DNA of 64,000 nucleotides from Muraenolepis orangiensis (lineage: Eukaryota; Chordata; Actinopteri; Gadiformes; Muraenolepididae): assembly GCA_027704905.1 (NCBI GenBank), contig CM051007.1:27849395-27913394 (forward strand), given 5' to 3'. Shown here in pieces: positions 28,057 through 39,200 of the stretch. The notes under the pieces were generated by a model. It searched no databases. It was not told where the DNA came from and saw only the letters and a list, made by a program, of their open reading frames with translations. A program made the position numbers and the translations under genes. The stretch's first letter is position 1, and each line of letters starts with the position of its first letter.

Positions 28057-30337
28057 TATTATTATTGTTATTATCATCATCATCATCATCATCATCATTA
28101 TTATTATTATTATTGTTGTTATTATCATCATCAGCATTCTTAATATTAGTATTATTTGATTATTATCATCATCATCATCATCGTCATCGTTATTATTATT
28201 ATTTTATTGTTATTATCATCATCATTATTATTATTATTAGTATTATTTTATTATCATCATCATCGTCATTATTATTATTATTTTATTGTTATCATCATCA
28301 TCATCATCATCATCATTATTATTATTTTATCGTTATTATCATCATCATCATCATAATCATCATTATTATTTTATCGTTATTATCATCATCATCGTCATTA
28401 TTATTATTATTATTATTATTTTATTGTTATCATTATCTTCTTAATGTTATTAGTATTATTTGATTGTTATTATCATCATCATCATCATTCTTTATTTTAT
28501 TATTATAATTGTATTGTTATTACCATCATAATTCTGCTTAGTATGTTTATTATCATCGTAATTCGTATTATTATTATAATTACCGAACTGTACTTTTATA
28601 TATCATAAAAGTTTTAGTAATAAGACGATATATATATATATATATATCGTCTTATTACTAAAACTTTTATTTAAAATAAATAATTAGAATCATAAAAGTT
28701 TTAGTAATAAGACGATATATATATATATCATATATATATAAATAATATATCGTCTTATTACTAAAACTTTTATGATTCTAATTATTTATTTTAAATAGGA
28801 TAGAATACGAACTCAAGAAGTTACGATGGAAAAAACACAATCAATAACAACGTGTTCGCTTTTTAATCGCACATGTTTTAAATATCGTCGATTTGAGGAT
28901 TATAATAAGTCATTAGCATTTTAATCACGAAGGCATTCTTTTATTTTTATTATCACGAAAGCATATACCAACCAGCCTTACAGGACTACCTGGCGAATAT
29001 AATTATGATATTCTTTTAAATAAATTAAATAAATTAACTTAAAAAAGTTAAATGCCCCCCCCCCCAAATATGATTATGATATTTTTCAAATAAATAACTT
29101 TAGTTAAAAGTTAAGAGTAAGAGTCTCACCTGAGGTAGTCTCAATAAGAGTCCCATCTGAGGTAGTCTCAATAAGAGTCCCATCTGAGGTAGTCTCAATA
29201 AGAGTCCCATCTGAGGTAGTCTCAATAAGAGTCCCACCTGAGGTAGTCTCAATAAGAGTCTCACCTGAGGTAGTCTCAATAAGAGTCTCATCTGAGGTAG
29301 TCTCAATAAGAGTCCCATCTGAGGTAGTCTCAATAAGAGTCCCACCTGAGGTAGTCTCAATAAGAGTCCCACCTGAGGTAGTCTCAATAAGAGTCTCACC
29401 TGAGGTAGTCTCAATAAGAGTCCCACCTGAGGTAGTCTCAATAAGAGTCCCACCTGAGGTCGTCTCAATAAGAGTCTCGTCTGAGGTAGTCTCAATAAGA
29501 GTCCCACCTGAGGTCGTCTCAATAAGAGTCTCGTCTGAGGTAGTCTCAATAAGAGTCCCACCTGAGGTCGTCTCAATAAGAGTCTCGTCTGAGGTCTCAT
29601 AAGAGTCTCATCTGAGTAGTCTCAATAAGAGTCCGTCGAGTAGTCCATAGAGTCCATCTGAGGTAGTCTCAATAAGAGTCCCATCTGAGTAGTCTCAATA
29701 AAGTCCATCTGAGGTAGTCTCAATAAGAGTCCCACCTGAGGTAGTCTCAATAAAAGTCCCGCCTGAGGTAGTCTCAATAAAAGTCCCGCCTGAGGTAGTC
29801 TCAATAAAAGTCCCACCTGAGGTAGTCTCAATAAGAGTCCCATCTGAGGTAGTCTCAATAAAAGTCCCACCTGAGGTAGTCTCAATAAAAGTCCCGCCTG
29901 AGGTAGTCTCAATAAGAGTCCCGCCTGAGGTAGTCTCAATAAAAGTCCCACCTGAGGTAGTCTCAATAAAAGTCCCGCCTGAGGTAGTCTCAATAAGAGT
30001 CCCGCCTGAGGTAGTCTCAATAGGAGTCTCACCTGAGGTAGACTCCCAGCTGGAGGAGGTGCAGCCCCCGGAGCCCCGCCGTGCTCACGGACCTCTCCGC
30101 GCAGGTATGTCTCTCGAAGTCCTCGTAGCGGTACCACAGCCAGCTGAAGAGCTGGCCCAGCACCGAGGAGCCCACCAGGAACCCCACCAGGAGCCCCAGG
30201 CACACCAAGTCCCCGTCGTGGTAGAAGTGCACCACGGCCACCACGTCCAGCGCTATGTCGCTCAGGAAAAAGAGCAGGCCGAGGGCGGTGAACACAAAGT
30301 CCAAGGGGGAATACTTGAAGGAAACGTCGCCCTCCAT
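26622..30337 (-). CDS. xkr8: XK-related protein 8-like phospholipid scramblase, copy A
   Basis: Exons (minus) 30337-30033, 27986-27793 and 27358-26622 give 411 aa (human XKR8 395), with intron phases 2 and 1. The protein is a multi-pass membrane protein with family landmarks LFSWLWYRYE in exon 1, HDLALLRLVETFSESSPQL in exon 2, and YHRSLRSFLPDK, LYFAWNLLL and WYFSWFNVTEG in exon 3. XKR8 scrambles phosphatidylserine at the plasma membrane after caspase cleavage of its tail, in complex with basigin or neuroplastin. The tail here contains DQVD (396-399) followed by Ser400; the same tetrapeptide is the caspase-3 site of mammalian XKR8, so this copy is probably caspase-activated. It lies in tandem with copy B. 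Fish have several tandem xkr8 genes (xkr8.1-8.3); I cannot say which number applies. Confidence 0.9.
28018..28500. repeat. (ATC)n/(ATT)n trinucleotide tract, xkr8 copy A intron 1
   Basis: About 480 bp of alternating TCA and TTA triplet runs. Confidence 0.93.
28605..28795. repeat. two adjacent palindromes sharing one arm sequence
   Basis: The arm, beginning ATAAAAGTTTTAGTAATAAG and ending GACGATATAT, occurs four times in alternating orientation. The first palindrome is about 28605-28670; the second, with arms of about 50 bp, is about 28670-28795. The centres are TA repeats. No coding sequence; perhaps a palindromic MITE or a fold-back rearrangement. Confidence 0.85.
29112..30040. repeat. 27-bp minisatellite containing the exon 1 splice donor (xkr8 copy A)
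   Basis: About 34 units. On the minus strand each reads through CTACCTCAG then G(T/C)GGGACTC or GTGAGACTC. The unit nearest exon 1 overlaps the last 14 exon bases and the true donor, so the array is a tandem copy of the exon/intron border. Units around 29590-29710 are degraded. Confidence 0.92.
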
Positions 30338-31024
30338 GGTGGCATCGATGGGTGGTCGATGTGTTGTGTCGTCAAGAGGCGAAACGCTGATCTGTGGTCT
30401 TCTGTGCCTGTACTACATGTCCGACAGGCACATATCTCCGTTCAATCAGGCATCTCATTCAGCGCGACGACATGTCAAATCGAAAGTTATGCGGACTCAA
30501 TGTCCCGTGTGTGTGTGTGCGTGTGGGACTTCAGGACTCCGCTCCCTCCCATTCTGACGTCACCCTTTAAAGGCGTCCCTTGTCCACCCTCAAAGACACA
30601 CTGAATAACACTATTTGGCTGCTATGTGGCCTTAAATTACATTACATTACATCAGTCAAATGACTGTTAAGTTAACTTACTTCTTAAGTCAATACGTCTT
30701 GTCTGTCCAGTGAAGATGATGATGGTGAATATACTAACACAGAATGTGTTGTTTGTTAGGTTTTTAAACCCATCGTGAAGCAGACATTAGCATCTAAAAA
30801 GCCATAGATCAGACTCTACTATACGTCTTGTTGTTCTTCTTGGTTTAATACAATATTTTGTAATAATTTCCAATGATACATCCATACAGACTGAGACTTG
30901 AGGTGGGGGAACATCCCCTGAGGGGAAAAGACTTGAACAAAGAAAAAGTACACACAAAGAATCCACTGTGTTTGCCTACAGTCTAAACCGCTGACCAGTT
31001 GTTACGTACAAACTACAAGGCTAC
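30338..31024. other. intergenic between the two xkr8 genes
   Basis: Includes the upstream region of xkr8 copy A. A CTTTAAAGG motif is at about 30565. I see no gene or mobile element. Confidence 0.4.
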
Positions 31025-31030
31025 TTTATT
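31025..31030 (-). terminator. candidate poly(A) signal (xkr8 copy B)
   Basis: TTTATT on the + strand, about 680 bases past the copy B stop codon. The stretch 31031-31708 would be its 3' UTR and shows no other feature. Confidence 0.4.
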
Positions 31031-31708
31031 GACAAAGTACACAGAAGACATCGTCACTGGGCAGCTTATTCCCAAGCAGACACAAGAGGACCGACATTGA
31101 CGGACATTGACAACGAAGAAAAGTCCTGAAAGGTCGTGGAGAAATATCGGGATAAGTGGATTTTTTTTTTCACGTTACGTTCGGCATTCGCTCGATTTGG
31201 ACTTCTTTACTCAAAAGACGAAACATTACATTTGTAGGCAACATGAGCAACTCTGTGTACACCAATTAGCTTGGGTCTGGCTATGTACACGTTCATCCAT
31301 TAAGTTTCAGAAACAACATAACAAGCATAACTGACATTCAAAGTGAGAACGGGTGTAGCATGTGTACCGGGCGTGTTTTGAATCGACCGGATGTCGTACG
31401 ATAAATGAGGCCCGAGGCCATGCACACTAAAGTGGAGGGATATTTAGTTTCCGTCACAGAAGACTTCACTCACAGTTGTAAACAATACAAAAAAAATAGA
31501 ACTTTCGGAATATTTGTAGACTGTGAAAATTCCTAAACGAGCGTGCTAAAAACACCACGGCGTCCAGCAGCACGAGAAGTGTGCATTTTTTTTAATATCT
31601 CAAAAGCTGTCATGTGGCCACGGTGATGAATCGCGGAGGGTTCCAATTCGGAGAAGGAATGCCGTTTCCCAGCGTTCCTCGAGGCAGCGCCGCTAACAAG
31701 CCGCTAGG

Positions 31709-33594
31709 TCATACCACCAGGCTAGCGGGTCCCGACCGGTCTCTCCCGCCCATCGCTTCCCGCCCTCCCGAATAAAAGTGTGCCGCGTGGCGGTACATCC
31801 TGGCGTTGAGTAACGGCGGTGGCTCTTCCAGGCCTTCGTGGGCGGAGACATTCCTGAAGACCACCTTGCCGCCGTCGGGCATTTCGACGGGCGCCGTCTC
31901 GACGGGGGGCCCCTCGACGGCGGCGGCGGGCGAGGGAGTCCTCCGGCGGCCCAGCTTGGGGTGGAAGCGGCGGTAGTACAGGGCCTTGAGGGCCAGCCCC
32001 GCCAGGTAGGTGGTGGGCAGGGCGGCGGCCAGCGCGTGGGCATAGGGCCCTGTGGCCCCCGGGTCCCGGTAGGCCCACCAGGTGGACAGCAGCACCACGC
32101 CGTCAGCGCACATGAAGCCATGGTAGATGAGGCTGCGTCCGCGGGTGCGGCCCTCCGTCACGTTGAACCAGCTGAAGTACCAGATGAGGCCCACCGTGCC
32201 GCGGTACAGCCACTCGCCGCCCGCGCTGTCCATGAAGTCCGTGCGCTGGAGCCACGCCCACAGCGCCAGCGCCGGCCACAGCAGCAGGAAGTGGGCGACC
32301 ACGCCGCCGGGCGTGACCGAGGCGAACAGCGCCACGGTGGCCACGCGCGGCGCGATCAGCAGCAGGTTCCACAGGAAGTAGACGGCGGCCGAGCCCCAGC
32401 CCTGGTTGGCCTTGTCGGGCAGGAAGGAGCGCAGGCAGCGGTGGTAGTCCACCACCATCCACACGATGGAGGTGGTGGAGGCAGCCACGCTCACGTCTGC
32501 CAGGGGGAGAGAGAGGGGGAAGAGACGGAGAGAGAGAGGGAGAGAGGAACCCTGATCAAATTGTCTGAAAACAGAAACAGCTGATGACCATCAAGTATAA
32601 TCTATGATCCAACAGTCCTACTGTGTTATAGCAGAACTTCTGATCCAGCCGTCCTACTGTGTTAAAGCAAGTTTCGCCTTGTTTCCTGTTTGGTTATAGT
32701 CTACCGATTTGGTTATTAATTTAGTCATTATACCTGCTCTTGAATCCAGCCATTCAGGAGCAGCTCTCTAGGATGCCTACAGGCAGACTACGGGCCTAAT
32801 TTCCTCTGGGAAATTTCATCCGAAGCGACTTAAGAGTGAGCTTGTAGATACATGTCATGAAGGAACCGTAGAGGGGTGGGGGTTGAGCATCTAGGGTACA
32901 GGTTGAGCATCGTGCTCAAGGGGACGTCAGGGGATCGAACCCAGAGCCTTTAGGTACCCGGTAGGTACTCACACTGCACGGTCCTGGCCTGGTGGGTGTG
33001 CAGCATGATGTAGGTCATGAGTGTGAGCTGGGGCGCGCTCTCGCAGAAGGTCTCGATGAGGCGCAGCATGCTGAGGTCGTGGGTCAGGTACACGGCGTAA
33101 CCCGAGCCCGGGTCGCCCCGCCACCACACCCGGAAGCCCTGCCAGATGGCCGAGATGTGCCTGCGTTTACACACACACACACGGGCGGGCAGGGAGACGC
33201 AGACACACACACACAATAACCGGTTGCGTTTTCAGGTAGTTATTATGTGCTCAGCGCATTTCATGTCAGGAACTCCCAAGACAGGGAGTGGAGTTCTGGT
33301 TGATTTACCAGCTGTCACTTGGATTATGACACTATGAAGTGTGCACCTGTGATTCAATTGGGACGCATGCCAGGAATGTATTCATAGACAGTTTCATGCG
33401 CATAACTGTACTGTGTACTAAGTGTACCGTGCTATGGTGGTGATCCCTGGGAAATGACAAATGACAATTGCCTAAGGTCTCGCTCTCTCTAACCGGTTGT
33501 GTCGTCTTTTAAAACGCTTGTCTCTTGTGTACCTGGTGTGTGTGTATTGGTAAAGGAGTCGAGAAACACAACACTGTGAAAGAAAGTTACTAAA

Positions 33595-33633
<39 letters not shown>

Positions 33634-33966
33634 GCAAAGGAAGCCGAGCTGGAGCACATGAAGAAGGCAGGAGATCTTGACGTGGTCGCTGAAGAGACCC
33701 GCCGCTTCTGCTTCTGCGTGGTGCGCCCCCAAGAACCCCTCCAGGTCCCGGTCGTACTGGAACCAGAACCAGCTGAACAGCTGCACCACGACGGAGGACA
33801 GCAGCATCCAGCCCACCAGCACCCCGAACCAGAAGAGGTCCCCGCGGGCGTAGAACTCCGTGGCGACCCACACGTCGGAGCCCCAGTCGAACAGGAAGGT
33901 GCACACACCGACCACGGAGAAGGCGAAGTCGAACCAGGAGTACCTGGGGAAAGTTGGCCGCTCCAT
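31709..33966 (-). CDS. xkr8: XK-related protein 8-like phospholipid scramblase, copy B
   Basis: Exons (minus) 33966-33632, 33160-32973 and 32496-31709 give 436 aa, with the same phases (2, 1) as copy A. Matching landmarks are LFSWFWFQYD, HDLSMLRLIETFCESAPQL, DYHRCLRSFLPDK, VYFLWNLLLIAPR and WYFSWFNVTEG. The strong resemblance in exon 3 shows an old tandem duplication. The C-terminal tail is longer and more proline- and arginine-rich than in copy A. It lacks a DxxD caspase motif; the nearest candidate is EMPD before Gly, which is weak. So this copy may be constitutive, regulated otherwise, or cleaved at a divergent site. Start chosen as the only in-frame ATG before the first membrane segment. 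The exon 1 donor is the beginning of a (GT)n run (33601-33631). Confidence 0.88.
32730..32960 (-). mobile_element. tRNA-derived SINE remnant, reverse orientation
   Basis: GGGGATCGAACCCAGAGCC near the right end is a reverse B box, preceded by body sequence related to 15725-16018. It lies in xkr8 copy B intron 2. Confidence 0.5.
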
Positions 33967-34391
33967 GGGGGGGGGGGGGACACTGTCGTGGTCGAGGTGG
34001 TCCCACACCACGACTTGTGTGTGTGTGTGTGTGTTGGCTCGGTTAGCCGGCGGAGGCTAACCGCTCCGGGGTGGTACCGTTATGTTCTCCATTTTCGTCT
34101 TTGTTGCCTCATGCGCCTCATGCGAAACTTTCATGTCTTAACTGGACGACCGGTCGGTGTGTGTGTGTGTGTGTGTGTGTGTTTCGAGATACGAGGTTTG
34201 AGGTTTTGTTTACGTGAATTCTGGGTGCGCGTACACAAGTTCTGGATACACACACATGTTGTTCAGCGACCCGTTGAGCTCATTACATTAGAGAGCGCTG
34301 AGCTGGCCCCTCCCACCGAGGAAGAGGCGCGGGTTCAAAACCCGGCTCGCTACAAACTCTGGTGCGCTCTGGTGTGTGTGTGTGTGTGTGT

Positions 34392-34426
<35 letters not shown>

Positions 34427-35289
34427 CCCCCCCCCCTCGCCGGGTCACGGAATGGGGAACCAACCGGTCATGAGAAAAAAAGTGCTCTACATAAAGTATC
34501 TAAAGACTACTATGCAAAAGTTGGCCACTTTTAGGGACAAAGGGTGTCTTGCTAAAGGACTGGAATGTAAACTTACATACTGGACCTTGCTGAATCACTG
34601 TTACTACACTGTATTGACACATGATGCTGCTGCACTACTTGCACTTTAAATGCTTTTAAATCTTTTTGTAAAAATAAAAGATTGTACATGTACATTCAAC
34701 ACATGTACATATCATTTAAGTCACTTTGCTGCTCTTTTTTTGTTTATTTTTATTGTTGTTGTAGATGTTATTGTTTGTAGATGTATACTGTGGGAGGGAG
34801 TAAGCATTCCTATGTTCTTGTTACAAATGGCCAATAACATATCTTGTATCTATGTATTATATGGGGGCTTATGGCCAACTGTCTGTCACACACAGCACAC
34901 ATACCAGCTTGTAATGAATAAATAAAAAACATTAACAGTACACATTAACATTACAGTTCTAGGTCACAGCAAACTTTAAATCTGTAACATTTCATCATTT
35001 CTTGTGTTTTTATAAATGTTTAAAAGGTTTGTTTAGTTTTTAATTAAAACAAATATATATTGTTGTGTGTAAGAGTGCACCGTGAGGACCTCTACACAAT
35101 CTCGTTGTACTTGTGTGCAATAACAATAAATGCATTATATTCTAAAATCTTATCCTCTACTGTATGAGATTATATTAGATTAGATTTAGTATTGTACTCT
35201 ATCAACTCCATTCTATTGTATTCTGCTCTGTTACTAAACTCTCTTCTGCTCTACTCTACTAGATATACTAATACTAACTAATAATATAT

Positions 35290-35520
35290 ACCTATAATAT
35301 AATACATATATATATATATACCTATAATTCTGCACATATCTCATATATACTCTATGTTATTTAATACCTGTTTTTATACCTAGTAGACTGTCTTTACATC
35401 TTATTTAACCACTGTATAGTATATATTACCATGCACTTTCCTGTAACATTTTCACTCCGGTTAGATTAGATTCAAATGTATTGTCATTGCACAGCAAGTT
35501 GCACAAGTACAGTACATGTA
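35290..35520 (-). mobile_element. dispersed repeat R3, copy 2 (inverted)
   Basis: Reverse complement of the 18662-18870 sequence: CTGTTTTTATACC, CTTTACATCTTATTTAACCA and TTACCATGCACTTTCC occur in the mirrored order. Confidence 0.55.
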
Positions 35521-35710
35521 AATGTATATACAAGTGAGCATATATAAATGTATGTCATATATAAATGTATATACAAGAGTAGGAGCAGTTCTATCAACAG
35601 TTGAAATCTAAATGTATATATGGCAGGTACAGTAACCAGGTATCTGATTAATGAATATGTAAAGTATAGAGAGGTAGGTAGTTGTGATACAGTAGATTGT
35701 GTACTGTACT

Positions 35711-35890
35711 TCAAGTCAAGTTTATTGTCACTTCACAGTTTACGCAAGTATAAAGCAGTGGTGTGAAAATATTATGTGCAATACCCGACGACAAACAGCA
35801 GTTATAAAAATAAGACAAAAAACTAAAAATAGAATAGAATAAAGTTTAAAAATAAAAATGCAATTTATAAAAAACATACTTGTGCTGTGC
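35711..35890 (+). mobile_element. dispersed repeat R2, copy 2
   Basis: TCAAGTCAAGTTTATTGTCA through AAGTATAAAGCAGTG and TTATGTGCAATACCCGACGA, matching 10773-10990. Confidence 0.6.
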
Positions 35891-35968
35891 AATGACAATC
35901 AATTTGAATCTAATCTAATCTATTTTCTACTGTATTCCACTCTTCCTCTACTTTGATCCTATTCAAGT

Positions 35969-36053
<85 letters not shown>
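35969..36053. repeat. (GT)n, about 85 bp, upstream of srsf4
   Basis: Uninterrupted GT run about 155 bases before the srsf4 start codon. Confidence 0.95.
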
Positions 36054-36055
<2 letters not shown>

Positions 36056-36121
36056 GGGCACCAGAAGGCATCTACAGGCCGCGTCGGTCTGAGCGGCAAT
36101 CCGCAGGCCCCGCCCACAACC

Positions 36122-36131
36122 GCGCATGCGC
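36122..36131. promoter_or_regulatory. NRF1-type site in the srsf4 promoter
   Basis: GCGCATGCGC about 80 bases before the start codon, in a GC-rich patch. Such sites are typical of CpG promoters of housekeeping genes. Confidence 0.5.
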
Positions 36132-36209
36132 CTCCCCCCCCCCCACATCGTGTCAAGTGTGGTGTCCTCCTTCTGGTCCCCGCAGCACACCGGAGTGTTC
36201 TCCAGCATC

Positions 36210-39200
36210 ATGTCCAGGGTTTACATCGGGAGGCTGAGCTACCGGGCCAGGGAGAAGGACGTCGAGAAGTTCTTCAAGGGATACGGGAAGATACTCGAAG
36301 TGGACTTAAAGAACGGGTAAATATAACGGTGTTTGTTTGGTGTCTTCCGGCCCGTTGATTGTTCGTTAAAGCGCGCGTGTGTGTGTGTGTGTGGCGCCCT
36401 GGTGGTTTGGGGCCCTGGTCCACACTGAGGGCCTCCCTCGAATACCCCCAGTCAAACTTCAAGCGGTTATTAACGTTGTTGTTTAAGTATATTCACGATG
36501 TATGCACACGTCTACTCCGAAATACACTTTATCGTCTTTTTTTCCACGTATTTGCTGGGATTTGCAAGAGGTTTAGACGCCATAATGAATGCTAGCCGTT
36601 AGCCACCTAGCTCCGGCTAGTAACACGGGTCCGCCATGTTCCGCCCGACGATTATACGTGGCCATTTGTTAAGAGTCCTAGTTATATAACAAAACATGGG
36701 GACTTGGGGAGTGGTTTCTATTTACATTGCAGCTGTTGTGGGTTCGGATTTATATTTATATTCATATGATCCTTCCCACCGCAACAAAAAAATGTACGTT
36801 GCGCAATTTTTGCGCATATATTCGGCGTTCTGATTGCGCAAGTTCACCTTGACTTTTTTTGGAGGGAGACTGGTTTCATGTATCAATGGGAGTCAATGCT
36901 TCAACACACTATCAACCTTCTCATGCCCTTATTATCTCACTAATCTCTTCCTTTTATATCTATATATAGTTATGGGTTCGTTGAGTTCGACGACCCCCGG
37001 GACGCGGACGACGCGGTGTACGACCTGAACGGGAAGGACCTGTGTGGTGAGCGGGTGATAGTAGAGCACACCAAGGGACCCCGGCGGGACGGCAGCTATG
37101 GCGGCGGCAGGAGTGAGTATGGAGTGTGCAGCGGTGTGCCCTCTCTCTCTCATCTCACATACATATAATACATATACATGTTAAAGGGGTTACTGTACTG
37201 TAGTCTGGGGTGGTGGCCATCAACCTCCCAGTTAATTAATGGGAGGTGTGTGTCTTGTCGTCGTGCATGCATGCATATTCATGTATATTTAGTATCGCTG
37301 TAGTTAACACGCGTGTCCTTGGTGGCCTCTGGATGTGCATTCAGTTGACCATTAAACTAATATATATAATATAGTGTCCGTTAAACAGGCTAGAACTCGT
37401 TGTCAGGTTCGATTTTTGGCTTGCAAGTTTTTCTTTATTTTTTATTTCCCTTAAGCAAAAGTAGCCCTTAAAAATAAATACATTTTTATATACACCTAGG
37501 AATCGTATGAACATTTGTTTAGTTCATGTTAATCAGAGCCACCGGTGGCTAGTCCGGTTTGATCTGGCAAATGACCACTCGAGTATCGGGTGTTTAATCA
37601 GAGTTAGTATGCAACGGAGCCACCAATGACTTTAAGTGTCTTGGATATGCATGTGTGCTAGTAGTGTTTCCCCAATGGAACGCAGCTTACTGACGATTAT
37701 TTTACATGGGGGGGGTGGGTTTGTGTGTATGTACCTGCTTGTGGAAAAACAAAAATAACTTGCTAAACATGTTTTTTATGATGTAAATGATCTTGTAATC
37801 TATTGCTAAAAAATAAAAGCTGGAATTTTCTTATTTAAAAAAAAAATTGACTGTCGATTTGCAAAAGGTAAAAGATTTAACAAAGCACCTCAATGTTTTA
37901 ATTGAAAGAGTCCTTTGCCGACTGCCTGCCCCTATTGCTGGCCATGGTGTCCCCCTTTCCAAGAGTGTGGTTTGACCATTCTGGGCCCCTGGGCAGACCA
38001 TAACAGGGAGCCATTGCGAGTGAAGACCGCTTTTCCCTTAAGCCCTGGCCGGGTGGTGAGGATACCATGGGGTTAGAGAAGGATGTGGTTCAGCTCTTCT
38101 AGGTGCCTGAAAAGAAACTTTTGTTTTCATTTTATAAAAGTGAAATGTTTTTCTTTTTCATTTGAATTTTTTGATATGCTAGTAGATGGGTAGATATGAC
38201 TTTAGTTTCATCAAGTAATTTTACTCAGTTTTCATAATTTTTTTCCCTTGTGTAGCATAGGCTTTTTACATTTTACCAAGTGCAATTTTATATGTACATT
38301 TATAGATCATATTTTTTATATGTAAACCCCCTTTTTAATGTACTTTTTTTTACCCTGTAGTTGTGGACTATGATTTGCCCCCGTTTGGTTTCGTTTTGTC
38401 CCAGACGTAAATGGACAGTGTGTAGTAGTGTTAGCTGTTAGGAGCTGCCAGCGTCTCAACAATGCTCTCGTCCTCATTGGCCCTGGATCTTCCCTTGTCC
38501 CAATGAAAAGGTGGCGGCGGAGGAGGCAGCGGTGGTGGTGGTGGTGGAGGAGGCGGCGGTGGCGGCGGTGGAGGAGGGGGCGGTGGGGGCGGTGGAGGTG
38601 GCGGCTATGGTCGCGGCGGAAGAGACAGATACGGCCCACCCACACGCACAGACTATCGGCTGATAGTGGAGAATCTCTCCAGCCGCTGCAGCTGGCAGGA
38701 CCTCAAGGTATGGAGCTGGGAGCGAGGGCCGATCATTCAATGTTATCCTTTGTTGTCATTGAGCGGTATTGTCATTAACGTTAAGATATCGACCTGCCTG
38801 TTTCATCGTCTACATTATTTTCTGATGAGACGATTTGAGGTTTGAAATCTTTCAAAGGAAAACTAGCTTTAGTCTTATACACATTTTCCCCCTTTTCTTT
38901 AATATAATTTACTACAATAAGGTTGAATGATAATTTGTCGTTAATATGTGGCCGGTGAAGCCCTTTAAAATAACCGATTAAGGGCTATACTAATTTGTCG
39001 GGCGCAAACATAAACAGTCGAGGCGGGGTAGCTCAGTTTGGACTTGGCTTGGGAACCGTAAGGTCGCCAGTTCAAGTCCCCGAAACACATGGGCATGAGC
39101 TGCCGAGGTGCCCTTGAGCAAGGCACCAGACCCCCTACAATGCTCCCCGGGCGCTCTGTATATACAATAGTGTACAATACAATAGTGTCTTGTGGCTCAT

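Larger units (their letters stand above)
33967..36121. other. intergenic between xkr8 copy B and srsf4 (divergent genes)
   Basis: Contains (GT)n tracts at about 34018, 34157, 34372-34424 and 35969-36053, inverted R3 at about 35290-35520, and R2 at about 35711-35890. The stretch 34440-35200 is AT-rich with no recognisable feature. Confidence 0.45.

Noticed and set aside
29100..30203. Open frames with repeated LPQVGLLLR nonapeptides
   Set aside because: Translation of the 27-bp minisatellite in the wrong frame relative to xkr8 exon 1; the exon 1 frame stops right after the donor.
33967..34011. Longer N-terminus for xkr8 copy B
   Set aside because: The upstream in-frame part has no ATG, only a GTG; translation from 33966 matches the family start.
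39018..39090. tRNA-like A and B boxes
   Set aside because: No foldable cloverleaf; followed by a SINE body, so it is a retroposon head rather than a tRNA gene.
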